Source: JBAXQQ01 sp037131695 | GTDB lineage: Bacteria > Armatimonadota > Hebobacteria > CAIYQO01 | Length of the DNA stretch: 64,000 nucleotides | Assembly: GCA_964638715.1 (NCBI GenBank) | Contig: CAZWZF010000022.1 | Coordinates: 1-64,000, forward strand | Direction of reading: 5' to 3' | The notes under the pieces: generated by a model | Told to the model about the DNA's origin: nothing | Databases searched by the model: none | The model's input: the letters and a program-made list of their open reading frames with translations, nothing else | Position numbers and translations under genes: made by a program | In this document: positions 1 through 8,260 of the stretch, piece after piece | Numbering within the stretch: position 1 is the first letter of the stretch | How the letters are laid out: every line of letters starts with the position of its first letter

Positions 1-117
1 TATTCGGATTACAAAAAAATCATCTATAATAGATGGGGTTTACCGAATACTTACAGAAAATTAAAATGTATCTATCTACATAGGTTAAAAAAGATTCTCT
101 AAAGGCATTATATTTGT

Positions 118-123
118 TATAAT
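118..123 (+). promoter_or_regulatory. Candidate -10 box upstream of the biosynthetic operon
   Basis: A perfect TATAAT lies 27 bases upstream of the ATG at 151. The -35 position (about 95-100, TTCTCT) is poor, so the promoter call is tentative. A second TATAAT is at 25-30. The region upstream of position 1 is not visible, so the operon could begin further left. Confidence 0.35.
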
Positions 124-150
124 TTGTTGAAGTTTATCAGGAGATATTTT

Positions 151-1305
151 ATGACTGTACCTTTGCAATTACCTGCACATATTGTTGATAAGATTATGGA
201 ATTAATTGATAAGGTCTCTGAACCATATTATTTGTACGATACTGCTGTAATTCGGCATATCTGCCGTGCGCTGCAAGAAATTCCATATAAAAACAAAGCC
301 ATCCATTTAGCCACCCAAGCGAGTAATCATGAGATTATTCTGAACATCATGCGCGAGGAAGGCATTTTGATGTTTGTTAATTCGCTGCCACACCTGCAAA
401 TGGTGCTGGAACATGGCTACACTAAAGATGAGATTATCTTTACTGCCTCCGCCATGAATGAAACCGCAATGCAGCAAGTGCATGATGCCGGAGCAATGGT
501 AAACCTCGACTCTATGAAGCAAGTTAACCAGTGGCAATCATTATTCCCCGATGCAAAATTCGGGATTCGCTGCAATATTGGATCATTACTGGAGACGCTG
601 ATTACCCATGGCGGAGTATATATCGGAAAAGGCAGCCGCCTGGGATTATCGCCGGAAGAAATAAAGTCGCTGTCCGGTAATAATAATGTCGCCGGTTTGC
701 ATTTATACTTGGGAACAAATATTAATGAAATTGAATATTTTCACCGCTGCTACTCCACTTTATGCGAATTTGCTACGCTATTTCCGCAGATTGAATACAT
801 TAACGTCGGCGGCGGCTTTGCACTTGAGAATAATACAGACGGTTTCAACTTCACCGAATATGGTTTGATGGTCACTGAAGTAATGGCACAACTGTCGAAT
901 AAAACAGGACGCGCGATAAAGCTGATAATGGAACCGGGACGCGTTATAACTGGTCAGGCAGGATATTTTGTTTGCCGGGTTACTGATATTAAAACCATTG
1001 AAGGACGACAACTGGTGGGAGTCAACGCATCATGCGCACAATTCCCGCGACCGCTGTTTCACCCGGATGTCGCTTTTCACCCGGCAACAATCATTAAAGG
1101 TCATGAAAAAAGTATCTATCAGGATTTAATTCCAAGCGCAATTTACGGCTGTTCGACATATTCAAACGATTATCTTTCCCGCGATGTAATGCTGCCAGTC
1201 GCTGAAGTCGGCGATATTATTGTATTAGGCGAAGCAGGTTCATACTGCGCGGCATGTTATACAAATTTCCTTGGTTTCCCGCCGGCAAAGGAAATATTTA
1301 TATGA
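151..1305 (+). CDS. Fold-III PLP decarboxylase homologue (LysA/NspC-like) lacking the PLP lysine
   Basis: The 384-residue product resembles diaminopimelate and carboxynorspermidine decarboxylases (alanine-racemase-like barrel plus C-terminal beta domain). Visible family features are the MREEG helix after strand one, a GGG phosphate-binding loop (VGGGFA), EPGR, and a C-terminal GEAGSY. Two catalytic positions are changed. The segment matching LysA's A-Q-K-A reads A-T-Q-A, so the Schiff-base lysine is Gln56. The catalytic Cys of the C-x-S-x-D motif appears to be Thr (T-Y-S-N-D). The ATG at 151 is chosen over the upstream TTG at 124 because an AGGAG lies about 7 bases before it. It overlaps the next gene by ATGA. 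Either a non-catalytic PLP-fold protein or an enzyme with new chemistry is possible. Family assignment is fairly sure; function is unknown. Confidence 0.8.
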   Translation: MTVPLQLPAHIVDKIMELIDKVSEPYYLYDTAVIRHICRALQEIPYKNKAIHLATQASNHEIILNIMREEGILMFVNSLPHLQMVLEHGYTKDEIIFTASAMNETAMQQVHDAGAMVNLDSMKQVNQWQSLFPDAKFGIRCNIGSLLETLITHGGVYIGKGSRLGLSPEEIKSLSGNNNVAGLHLYLGTNINEIEYFHRCYSTLCEFATLFPQIEYINVGGGFALENNTDGFNFTEYGLMVTEVMAQLSNKTGRAIKLIMEPGRVITGQAGYFVCRVTDIKTIEGRQLVGVNASCAQFPRPLFHPDVAFHPATIIKGHEKSIYQDLIPSAIYGCSTYSNDYLSRDVMLPVAEVGDIIVLGEAGSYCAACYTNFLGFPPAKEIFI

Positions 1306-2387
1306 AATTACTGCGGGTGACAAATAGAAAAGAATTGTGGCAATTTTACAATGTTCCTGCTATTGTTTACAAGGGAAACACTTGTCATCGCGCTACTGAA
1401 GAATCGCTGACTCGTCTGCTGGTTAACGGTCCTACTGAATTTCACCAGCACGCAAGCGTTATGCCATATATATTCATCGAAGCCGACCAAGTAGTGGGAA
1501 GATGCGCCATAATATATGACAAAATGCTGCCGGAATATGTGCAAATTGCGTTTTTTGAAGCCATGCCAAATTTACCAGACCCCTGTGGATTAATAATGGC
1601 TGAAGCGCACAAATCGCATCCCGCTGCCAGCAAAATCGTATTCGGTATTAATGGTCATCTTAATTATGGTGCCGGTTTTCTCCTTGATCATTTCGATTTA
1701 CCGCCGATGTTTGGGTTGCCATATACTGCGGATTATTATCCGGCATATTTTTCATCTCTCACTTTGCGCAGCATGGTTTCTTTCCGCTATGGAATGGATG
1801 GTTTTGAAGAATGGGGAGCAAAACAACCGCCCGGCGACATTGATGGCATAACGGTACGCACCATGGATATGAGCCGTCTGCGCGAAGAAGTTGAACTATA
1901 TACCTACATCGACAATAACAGTTTTACCGATACCACTTACTGGTCAGCCCGCCAGCCGATAGAAAATTATGAACTCTTTCACCCTTTCCGTCATCTGTTA
2001 AAAGGTGAAAATCTACTGTTTGCTGAACGCGATGGCAAACCGCTGGGCTTTTTGTTGTGGTACCCAAACTTCAACGAATTAGTCGGCAGCGGAAATGACA
2101 TTGGCCTGCCTGAACTATTACATTTTCGAATCGCCAACCCGATTAAAACATACCGTTTTACCGAAATTGCGCTGCTGCCGGAAGCGCGCTGTACCCGGGC
2201 AGTTTACGCGATGATTCGCTATCTTATACCACTGGTAAAAAAACATGGCTATACTCACGGCGAAGGCGGATTTATATTTGAAGAAAACACCGCCAGCATA
2301 AATATGACCAGAAAATTCATCGAACGCGCTTTCGGCACGAAATACGAACCTTACCGGCGTTTTGGCATTTTTGAAGGCAGCTTATGA
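1302..2387 (+). CDS. YghO-like GNAT-superfamily acyltransferase
   Basis: A 361-residue protein with the layout of the E. coli YghO family. The N-terminal half has a V-x-G-R-x-A strand, an F-F-E turn and a block reading GINGHLNYGAGFL..F..PP. The C-terminal half looks like a second GNAT-like fold, with a R-F-x-E-I-A-L-L-P strand followed by a helix. YghO-family proteins are predicted acyl-CoA N-acyltransferases; their substrates are not established. The ATG at 1302 overlaps the previous TGA (ATGA), which shows translational coupling; a longer reading frame from 1254 would run through the upstream gene and is not preferred. Inference: it acylates an amine made or carried by this operon. Confidence 0.7.
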   Translation: MKLLRVTNRKELWQFYNVPAIVYKGNTCHRATEESLTRLLVNGPTEFHQHASVMPYIFIEADQVVGRCAIIYDKMLPEYVQIAFFEAMPNLPDPCGLIMAEAHKSHPAASKIVFGINGHLNYGAGFLLDHFDLPPMFGLPYTADYYPAYFSSLTLRSMVSFRYGMDGFEEWGAKQPPGDIDGITVRTMDMSRLREEVELYTYIDNNSFTDTTYWSARQPIENYELFHPFRHLLKGENLLFAERDGKPLGFLLWYPNFNELVGSGNDIGLPELLHFRIANPIKTYRFTEIALLPEARCTRAVYAMIRYLIPLVKKHGYTHGEGGFIFEENTASINMTRKFIERAFGTKYEPYRRFGIFEGSL

Positions 2388-3394
2388 GTGTGACCATTGA
2401 ACGTATAGATGACCCCGCAAAACTGCCTGATGAATGGGATTCATTAGCAGCAAATTATTGGCAGCGCCGCCTGTTTTTACACCATGCCCATAGCTATAAC
2501 CCCTGCCAGCAGCGTTATTACCTGCTGATTAATGATGGCATCATATCTGCCGGTGCAATAGTCTATACACTTCGTCTGGATTTGCTCACTTATCTCGCCA
2601 TTCCCAGTCCAGTTGCCATGCAAATAGTCGGTATTCCCTGTTCTGTATCCGCCAGCGGAATAATCGGCAAAATTGAAAACCAGGCAATGTTATTGGATAA
2701 AATAATGGAAATTGAAAAGGGATTTTTACTTTGCCTTAACCTTGATTGCTTACCGGCACAATCATCCATGTTTACCGGACGCACCTTACCCACCATGGTA
2801 TTGAACCGGTCATTCGCGTCTTGGGATGAATATATCAAATCTTTGCGTTCGCCATATCGCCGACGATTAATACAAATAGAAAACAAACTGTCATCTTTCA
2901 CCATTACCACCACGCCATGCAGCGAATATACAGAAGAAATGCACAAACTGTATCTGCAGGTATATCACCGCAGCAAAGACAAACTCGAAAAATTATCAGC
3001 AGATTTTATGCGAAATTTGCCGGCAGATTTCGCACTTACCAGATACGAAAAAGACAACAAACTATATGGCTGGACAATCAGTCTGCATGATGATAAAAAC
3101 TGGTTTTTCTTTTTAGGCGGACGCGATTATAGGATTAGCTCATCTGATAACATTTATTTCTGCATGCTGCAAATGGTATTGAAACAGGCAATCAATGCCG
3201 GCACACAAGTGATAGATTTTGGACAAACAGCAGAAATACCGAAAATGCGATTAGGCGGAAAACTGCATGAAAAATATATGCTGGGACATCACAGCAATCG
3301 GTTCATCCACTCAATCCTGCATAAACTAAGCCCGCTGCTGTCATACACCCGCCAGGTACCGCCGGTACGTATATTTCAGGAGGATAAATTATGA
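2384..3394 (+). CDS. GNAT/FemAB-like acyltransferase (BioF2-like domain)
   Basis: A 336-residue protein. The C-terminal half has the pattern of the BioF2/CelD-like acetyltransferase domain: a SPYRRRL helix (about residues 150-160), a YGWTISL strand, the F-F-F-L-G-G-R-D-Y-R turn, then a helix leading to VIDFGQTAE..K..LGG. Such domains occur in peptidyl transferases of the FemAB type and in polysaccharide or lipid acyltransferases. The start ATG overlaps the preceding TGA, and the end overlaps the next gene start by four bases. It is the second acyltransferase of the operon, so two acylation steps, or one enzyme with an accessory partner, are likely. Substrate unknown. Confidence 0.65.
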   Translation: MSVTIERIDDPAKLPDEWDSLAANYWQRRLFLHHAHSYNPCQQRYYLLINDGIISAGAIVYTLRLDLLTYLAIPSPVAMQIVGIPCSVSASGIIGKIENQAMLLDKIMEIEKGFLLCLNLDCLPAQSSMFTGRTLPTMVLNRSFASWDEYIKSLRSPYRRRLIQIENKLSSFTITTTPCSEYTEEMHKLYLQVYHRSKDKLEKLSADFMRNLPADFALTRYEKDNKLYGWTISLHDDKNWFFFLGGRDYRISSSDNIYFCMLQMVLKQAINAGTQVIDFGQTAEIPKMRLGGKLHEKYMLGHHSNRFIHSILHKLSPLLSYTRQVPPVRIFQEDKL

Positions 3395-4767
3395 ATATCT
3401 TATTCGTTCGTCCACGGCCTGACCCGGAAACTATCGGCCTTCAGCATGTCATGATAGTAGAACCGTTGGAACTTGAAGTGCTGGCGGCAACTATTGGCAG
3501 TGATGATATCCCCCAAATTATAGACATGATTCTGGAAAATAAGCCATTTGAAGAAATATTAAAACGGGAGAATCCAGATATTCTTTGCGTTACCGGATAT
3601 ATTACCAATGTGCCGGCGATGATAGAATATTGCGCTACCGCAAAAAAGATAAACCCGCATGTAATTACAATTGTCGGCGGGGTACATTGCGAAGTATGCC
3701 CGGATGACTTGGATAATCCCGCGATAGATTATCGCATTGTTCGAAATGCAACCACTGCATTTCCCCAACTGATAGCACACCTGCATGGTAAAGGCATCAT
3801 GCCTGAATGCGTGTTTAAACCTGGTGAAAAGATAATCACTGATAACTTGCCGGCTTTTGATTACACTTTCCCAATTCCAAATCGCGCACTGACCCAGCGA
3901 TACAGAAATGACTATTTCTACATTTTTCATCACCACATCGCACTTATAAAAACATCATTTGGCTGCCCCCACAGTTGCCAGTTTTGTTTTTGCAAGGCTA
4001 TTACCTGCAATAACTATGCCCAACGGCCATTGGAAAAAGTAATCGATGAATTAGCCGCTATTGTAGAACGGGAAATTTATATAGTTGACGATGATTTTTT
4101 AGCAGATAAAAAACGAGTGCAAAACTTTATCAGTGAGAATAAAAAGAATCAGCTAAATAAACGTTATTTGATATATGGACGCGCTGATTTTATTGCGAAT
4201 AATCCGGAAATAATGGCAGATTTCCGCGAGATCGGGTTGCGGACAGTGATTGTCGGCATTGAATCTTTCTTTGATGACGAGTTGTCGCAATACCATAAAC
4301 AAACAACTGTCGAAATCAATATCACAGCCTTAGAAGTGCTGAATGGTCTTGGAATCGATTGTTTTGCCACGTTAATTATACCGCCGACATGGGACCATGA
4401 AAAATTTAAAGCATGCGGGAAGATGCTGAAATCTTTGGGAATTCATTATGTCAACCTGCAACCACTGACCCCGTTTCCTGGAACTGGCATTATAGTTAAT
4501 CCTGATGATATCCTGATAAAGCAGAATGATTTTGTTCGTTGGGATCTGGCGCATATCAGCATGAAACCGGAAAAAATGCCAATTTCACAATTTTACCGCG
4601 AAATAATCGGACTTTATGACGTGATAGTTTTTCAGCCTAAAATAATATGGAAATATCTGCGGCAATATACCCCATCGCAATGGTGGCGGATGATTCGCGG
4701 CAGTTATCTGGTGCGGCAGCAATATATGGAAAAAATTCGCGAAGCCGAAAAAATGGAGAGGAAATGA
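3391..4767 (+). CDS. Radical SAM protein with N-terminal cobalamin-type domain (paralogue 1)
   Basis: A 458-residue protein. The N-terminal ~160 residues form an alternating alpha/beta (Rossmann/B12-type) domain ending in a IVGGVHCEV strand; the canonical D-x-H-x-x-G cobalamin ligand is not visible. The radical SAM core follows: C192-x3-C196-x2-C199 binds the [4Fe-4S] cluster, with VDDDF and VIVGIES strands and the later PLTPFPGTGI block. It is clearly paralogous to the protein at 6067 (shared RPRP N-terminus, EPLELE, FIANNP, the I-G-L-R-x-V-I-V-G strand). The start overlaps the previous stop by ATGA and is preceded by an AGGAGG-like site. Probable role: a methylation, ring or C-C bond-forming step in the operon's product. 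Confidence 0.85.
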   Translation: MNILFVRPRPDPETIGLQHVMIVEPLELEVLAATIGSDDIPQIIDMILENKPFEEILKRENPDILCVTGYITNVPAMIEYCATAKKINPHVITIVGGVHCEVCPDDLDNPAIDYRIVRNATTAFPQLIAHLHGKGIMPECVFKPGEKIITDNLPAFDYTFPIPNRALTQRYRNDYFYIFHHHIALIKTSFGCPHSCQFCFCKAITCNNYAQRPLEKVIDELAAIVEREIYIVDDDFLADKKRVQNFISENKKNQLNKRYLIYGRADFIANNPEIMADFREIGLRTVIVGIESFFDDELSQYHKQTTVEINITALEVLNGLGIDCFATLIIPPTWDHEKFKACGKMLKSLGIHYVNLQPLTPFPGTGIIVNPDDILIKQNDFVRWDLAHISMKPEKMPISQFYREIIGLYDVIVFQPKIIWKYLRQYTPSQWWRMIRGSYLVRQQYMEKIREAEKMERK

Positions 4768-6089
4768 TGCCAAAAATCCTCTTGATCCAGCCAACCCAAT
4801 ACGCAAATGATGGCAAGCTCTGCAAGCAAAACCGCATTTACTTGCCCGGCTTGGCGCTACCTTTGCTGGCAGCATTAACACCCGCGCACTGGGCAGTAGA
4901 AATAATCCTTGAGGTGGTAGAAGATATAAACTTTGACAGCGACGCCGATATTGTCGGCATTGGCACCATGGGACACGCTATGTTTCACGGCATTGAGATA
5001 GCCGAGGAATTTCGCCGTCGCGGCAAGACGGTGGTGATGGGTGGCTACATGGCATCGCTGGTGCCTGAAGAGGCTATTAAATACGCTGATTCAGTTATCG
5101 TCGGTGATGCGGAAATATCATATCCCATGATGCTGGCAGATTTTGAAAAAACCGGCAAAGTGCAGCCTTTTTATAATAACCTGGTGACTTCGCTGGCAGG
5201 TTTGCCGATTCCAAAATACGAAATGCTGATGAGCAAGCCTATCGGCGGGTTGCTGCCGGCACAGGCTGGCCGCGGCTGTCCGCATTCCTGCACATTCTGC
5301 GCGATAGCCTGCCTATATCGCGGACGTTATATGACTCGTCCGGTTGACGAGGTGATACGGGACATCAAGGCTATTAAGGCGCTGGGAATAAAAAGGTTCA
5401 TCCTGATTGATGATAATATCGTTTCCAATCCAAAATACCTGCATGATTTATGCGATGCTATTGAACCGTTGAAAATGGCATGGGCAACACAATGTTCCCT
5501 GCAACTGGCAGATCATCCTGAGTTGTTGAAACGCGTGCGAAAGGCCGGAGCGTATATGATGAGTTTTGGCGTGGAAAGCGTTGAACAGGAAGGAATAGAT
5601 AAACTGGGGAAAGGTTGGCTGCACGTCGACAAACACGCGCAATCGCTGCAGGCTATAACCCGGGCCGGTATACTTGTCAGCACCGAAATGATAGTTGGCA
5701 CCGATGCCGATACTGAAAAAACCTTTGAAGACAGCTATCAATTTATCGAAAAATGCCGGATACCTATTCCGCGTTTTTATGTGCTAACCCCCACCCCTGG
5801 CACACCATTTTATTATCAATGCAAAGCGGAAGGACGCTTGCTCACTGAAGATTTTCACCATTACAACGGCTCTAACTGCGTGCATCGTCCCGCAAAAATC
5901 AGTGCAGAACGGGTGAATGAACTGTATTGGCAGCTAAATGAACGGGTATTTTCGGTAATGAGCATCTTGCGCCGGACATTGTTTCATCCTAATTTTTTCA
6001 TCAATCCACTCGCTTATCTTTTTGCCTGCTATGTAAATTTTCATTATAGGAAGTATGTAAAGAAACGTGTACCACCAAATATCCTCTGA
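4764..6089 (+). CDS. B12-binding-domain radical SAM protein
   Basis: A 441-residue protein with an N-terminal cobalamin-type domain (KILLIQP start, DIVGIGTMGHAM, VVMGGYMASLVPEEA) and a radical SAM core. The cluster motif is C172-x3-C176-x2-C179 within RGCPHSCTFC. Core strands FILIDDNIVS and MMSFGVES and the LTPTPGTPFY block match the HpnJ/PhpK-like B12-radical SAM group. The operon-coupled ATG at 4764 (ATGA overlap) or the next ATG at 4767 is the start, after GGAGAGGA. The reading frame is open upstream to 4647, but that part lies inside the preceding gene. The protein is more distant from its two radical SAM neighbours than they are from each other. The C-terminal ~60 residues are helical and basic, possibly membrane-associated. 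Confidence 0.85.
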   Translation: MMPKILLIQPTQYANDGKLCKQNRIYLPGLALPLLAALTPAHWAVEIILEVVEDINFDSDADIVGIGTMGHAMFHGIEIAEEFRRRGKTVVMGGYMASLVPEEAIKYADSVIVGDAEISYPMMLADFEKTGKVQPFYNNLVTSLAGLPIPKYEMLMSKPIGGLLPAQAGRGCPHSCTFCAIACLYRGRYMTRPVDEVIRDIKAIKALGIKRFILIDDNIVSNPKYLHDLCDAIEPLKMAWATQCSLQLADHPELLKRVRKAGAYMMSFGVESVEQEGIDKLGKGWLHVDKHAQSLQAITRAGILVSTEMIVGTDADTEKTFEDSYQFIEKCRIPIPRFYVLTPTPGTPFYYQCKAEGRLLTEDFHHYNGSNCVHRPAKISAERVNELYWQLNERVFSVMSILRRTLFHPNFFINPLAYLFACYVNFHYRKYVKKRVPPNIL

Positions 6090-7461
6090 ATTAAATAAAG
6101 CGGGCAGCCTGCGGATATTAGTGGTAAAGCCAAGGCCATCTTACCAGAATATTCGGGTTGACCGGTTGATGCGCAGTGAACCGCTGGAATTGGAATACCT
6201 GTATACTATTCTGCAAGGTTACGATGTTGCATTGCTGGACGGTGTGACTTCACGAAAATCACCGGTAAAATTAGCGCATAAATTACAGCCGGATGTAGTA
6301 TTATTCACCGGCTACATTACGGATATTAACGCAATTTTCCATGCAGCACGACAACTGAAAATGTTTACAAAACCACCTTTAATATTTGTTGGTGGGGTAC
6401 AGGCAGAAGTGACGCCGGAATTTTTTAATGACCCGGCAATTGACGGCGTTTTTTATCATAACCAGTTATCCGGCATAGCTTCTGTATTGAACAATATTCA
6501 ACAAAAGGTTGATTATACCAATACCTCCGGCGCGTTATTTCGAATAGATAATATACTGGTGAAAAATCCGCCAGAAGATAAAACCGCAGAACTGCCTGTT
6601 CCCAAAAGAATATTTTTTGAGCAAAACCCGTCGCGTTTCCGCTATATGCATTACCAAAAATGCGCGGTGGTTAAAACAGCGTATGGCTGCCCGGGAAAAT
6701 GCTCGTTTTGCTATTGCCGGTTAATGAATGGCGGCAAATACACCGCACGAAATATTGATGAAGTAATCGACGAAATAGCCGACATCACAAAATCAGAAAC
6801 TATATTCATCATTGATGATAATTTTCTGATTAACCGCGCGAGATTGCTGGAGTTTTGTGAAAAATGGCAGGCAAAAAGTATAAAGAAACAATTCATCATA
6901 TATGGCACCGCAAACTTCATCGCAAACAACCCGGATATCATGGCGAAACTACGCGATATTGGACTGCGAAATGTGATTGTCGGGTTTGAATTTATTAACG
7001 ATTCTTCACTTAACGATGTCGCAAAAGCCGCGTCAGCGAAAGATAACGATGCAACCGTTGAAATCTGCAATCGCCTGAATATCGACTTGACCGCGCTGTT
7101 CATTGCTGACCCGCGCTGGAAAGTTGCCGATTTTAAACAACTGACCGCCTACCTGAAAAAAAAGCAGATAATCTTTGCTACTTTCTCGGTAATGACGAAA
7201 TTCCCTGATAACAGCGTACCATTGCCTGCGGATACCAGGTGGTGGCGATACAACTTATTACACCTGCAGGAAGAACCCGAAAATATGACGCGATGGCAAT
7301 TTTACCGGTGGATATTTTATCTTTATTTAATCCCGGGGATGAATATTGCCACCTTGCGGCGATTAATCCATCAATGCGGTTTTCTGCAAGCAGTAAGAAT
7401 ATTATTCATCAGCACAATTACCGGAATCGAGTTTTTATGCAAATTATTCATCTGGAGATAA
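6067..7461 (+). CDS. Radical SAM protein with N-terminal cobalamin-type domain (paralogue 2)
   Basis: A 464-residue protein paralogous to the one at 3391. It shares a V-x-K-P-R-P opening, SEPLELE, a FVGGVQAEV strand, the core C208-x3-C212-x2-C215 (YGCPGKCSFC), FIIDDNF, FIANNPDIM and GLRNVIVGFE. No D-x-H-x-x-G motif is visible. The start is uncertain. GTG at 6067 overlaps the previous gene by 23 bases and sits 13 or so bases after AGGAAG; homology with the paralogue suggests that the conserved part begins around residue 15. The C-terminus differs from its sibling after the core, having a shorter PGT-like block (KFPDNSV). It probably acts on the same scaffold as its sibling at a different step. 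Confidence 0.8.
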   Translation: MYHQISSELNKAGSLRILVVKPRPSYQNIRVDRLMRSEPLELEYLYTILQGYDVALLDGVTSRKSPVKLAHKLQPDVVLFTGYITDINAIFHAARQLKMFTKPPLIFVGGVQAEVTPEFFNDPAIDGVFYHNQLSGIASVLNNIQQKVDYTNTSGALFRIDNILVKNPPEDKTAELPVPKRIFFEQNPSRFRYMHYQKCAVVKTAYGCPGKCSFCYCRLMNGGKYTARNIDEVIDEIADITKSETIFIIDDNFLINRARLLEFCEKWQAKSIKKQFIIYGTANFIANNPDIMAKLRDIGLRNVIVGFEFINDSSLNDVAKAASAKDNDATVEICNRLNIDLTALFIADPRWKVADFKQLTAYLKKKQIIFATFSVMTKFPDNSVPLPADTRWWRYNLLHLQEEPENMTRWQFYRWIFYLYLIPGMNIATLRRLIHQCGFLQAVRILFISTITGIEFLCKLFIWR

Positions 7462-7467
7462 TATTAA

Positions 7468-8085
7468 ATGTTTTCAACTATCTGGAAATTCTGGGCACCT
7501 CGTTACGAACGGCTATATGCCCAATATTTTGCTCTCGGTCCTACCCGCAAATTAGTAATAGACCACTTACACAGCATTGGCGCTTCACCACTTCATATCC
7601 TCGATCTTGGATGCGGAATAGGCCAATTAGCCTCTGAATTGGCAGATTTATATCCGAACGCCGAAATTACCGCCATCGACCCTACCTCGGCCATGATTAA
7701 ACGCGCCATGGCGGATTACACCCGAACTAATATCACCTATCATACCGGCGTTTTAAACGATATTCCGACTGACAAACGTTTTGACCTGATAGTCAGCACC
7801 CACTCCTTCCCCTACATATCCGATAAATTATCGGCACTGCAACAAATCCGCGCCATGCTGAATTCCGGTGGACGCGTGATAATAATACAAGGCAATACCC
7901 AAAACCTATATGACAAACTTTTCTTCCTGGGTGTAAAACTAACCGTAAGCAAAGCAGAATACCTGTCCACCCAAAAAATATCGCAACTGATGAAATCCGC
8001 CAATTTAAATGTAACTGCCATCACGCCACTACCAAGAAAATGGTTTATACCATCGGTTTATTTGGTTGAAGGGACGAGAGAGTAA
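7468..8085 (+). CDS. Class I SAM-dependent methyltransferase
   Basis: A 205-residue protein with a typical methyltransferase fold. Motif I is ILDLGCGIG (about residues 33-41), then AIDPTSAMI as the acidic end of strand two, DLIVSTHSF as motif IV and GGRVIIIQG as strand five. The N-terminus (WKFWAPRYERLYA) resembles UbiE/Coq5-like small-molecule methyltransferases. A GGAG lies about 11 bases before the ATG, and the gap to the previous gene is only 6 bases, so it is the last gene of the operon. The substrate is probably the operon's product; nothing in the sequence names it. Confidence 0.85.
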   Translation: MFSTIWKFWAPRYERLYAQYFALGPTRKLVIDHLHSIGASPLHILDLGCGIGQLASELADLYPNAEITAIDPTSAMIKRAMADYTRTNITYHTGVLNDIPTDKRFDLIVSTHSFPYISDKLSALQQIRAMLNSGGRVIIIQGNTQNLYDKLFFLGVKLTVSKAEYLSTQKISQLMKSANLNVTAITPLPRKWFIPSVYLVEGTRE

Positions 8086-8260
8086 TTTTTTTTATGGATA
8101 CTGCTGGGTACAACGTTCCTCCATTTGGTTAATTATTCTATTGGCACTGAACAGCTAAATAAAAAATCCCCTAATAAATTCTTCTCAATAGATTGTTTCG
8201 GTCTGTGGTGAATATTTATCTCTTTATCAAAAAATCAATTAAACTTATATATTATTGAAC
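8086..8260. other. AT-rich convergent spacer
   Basis: This spacer separates the end of the methyltransferase operon from the convergent accessory gene. I see no convincing hairpin with a T-run, promoter or small gene in it. Confidence 0.4.

Noticed and set aside
124..150. Upstream TTG start for the decarboxylase-like gene
   Set aside because: The ribosome site lies just before the ATG at 151, and the extra residues are not similar to the family.
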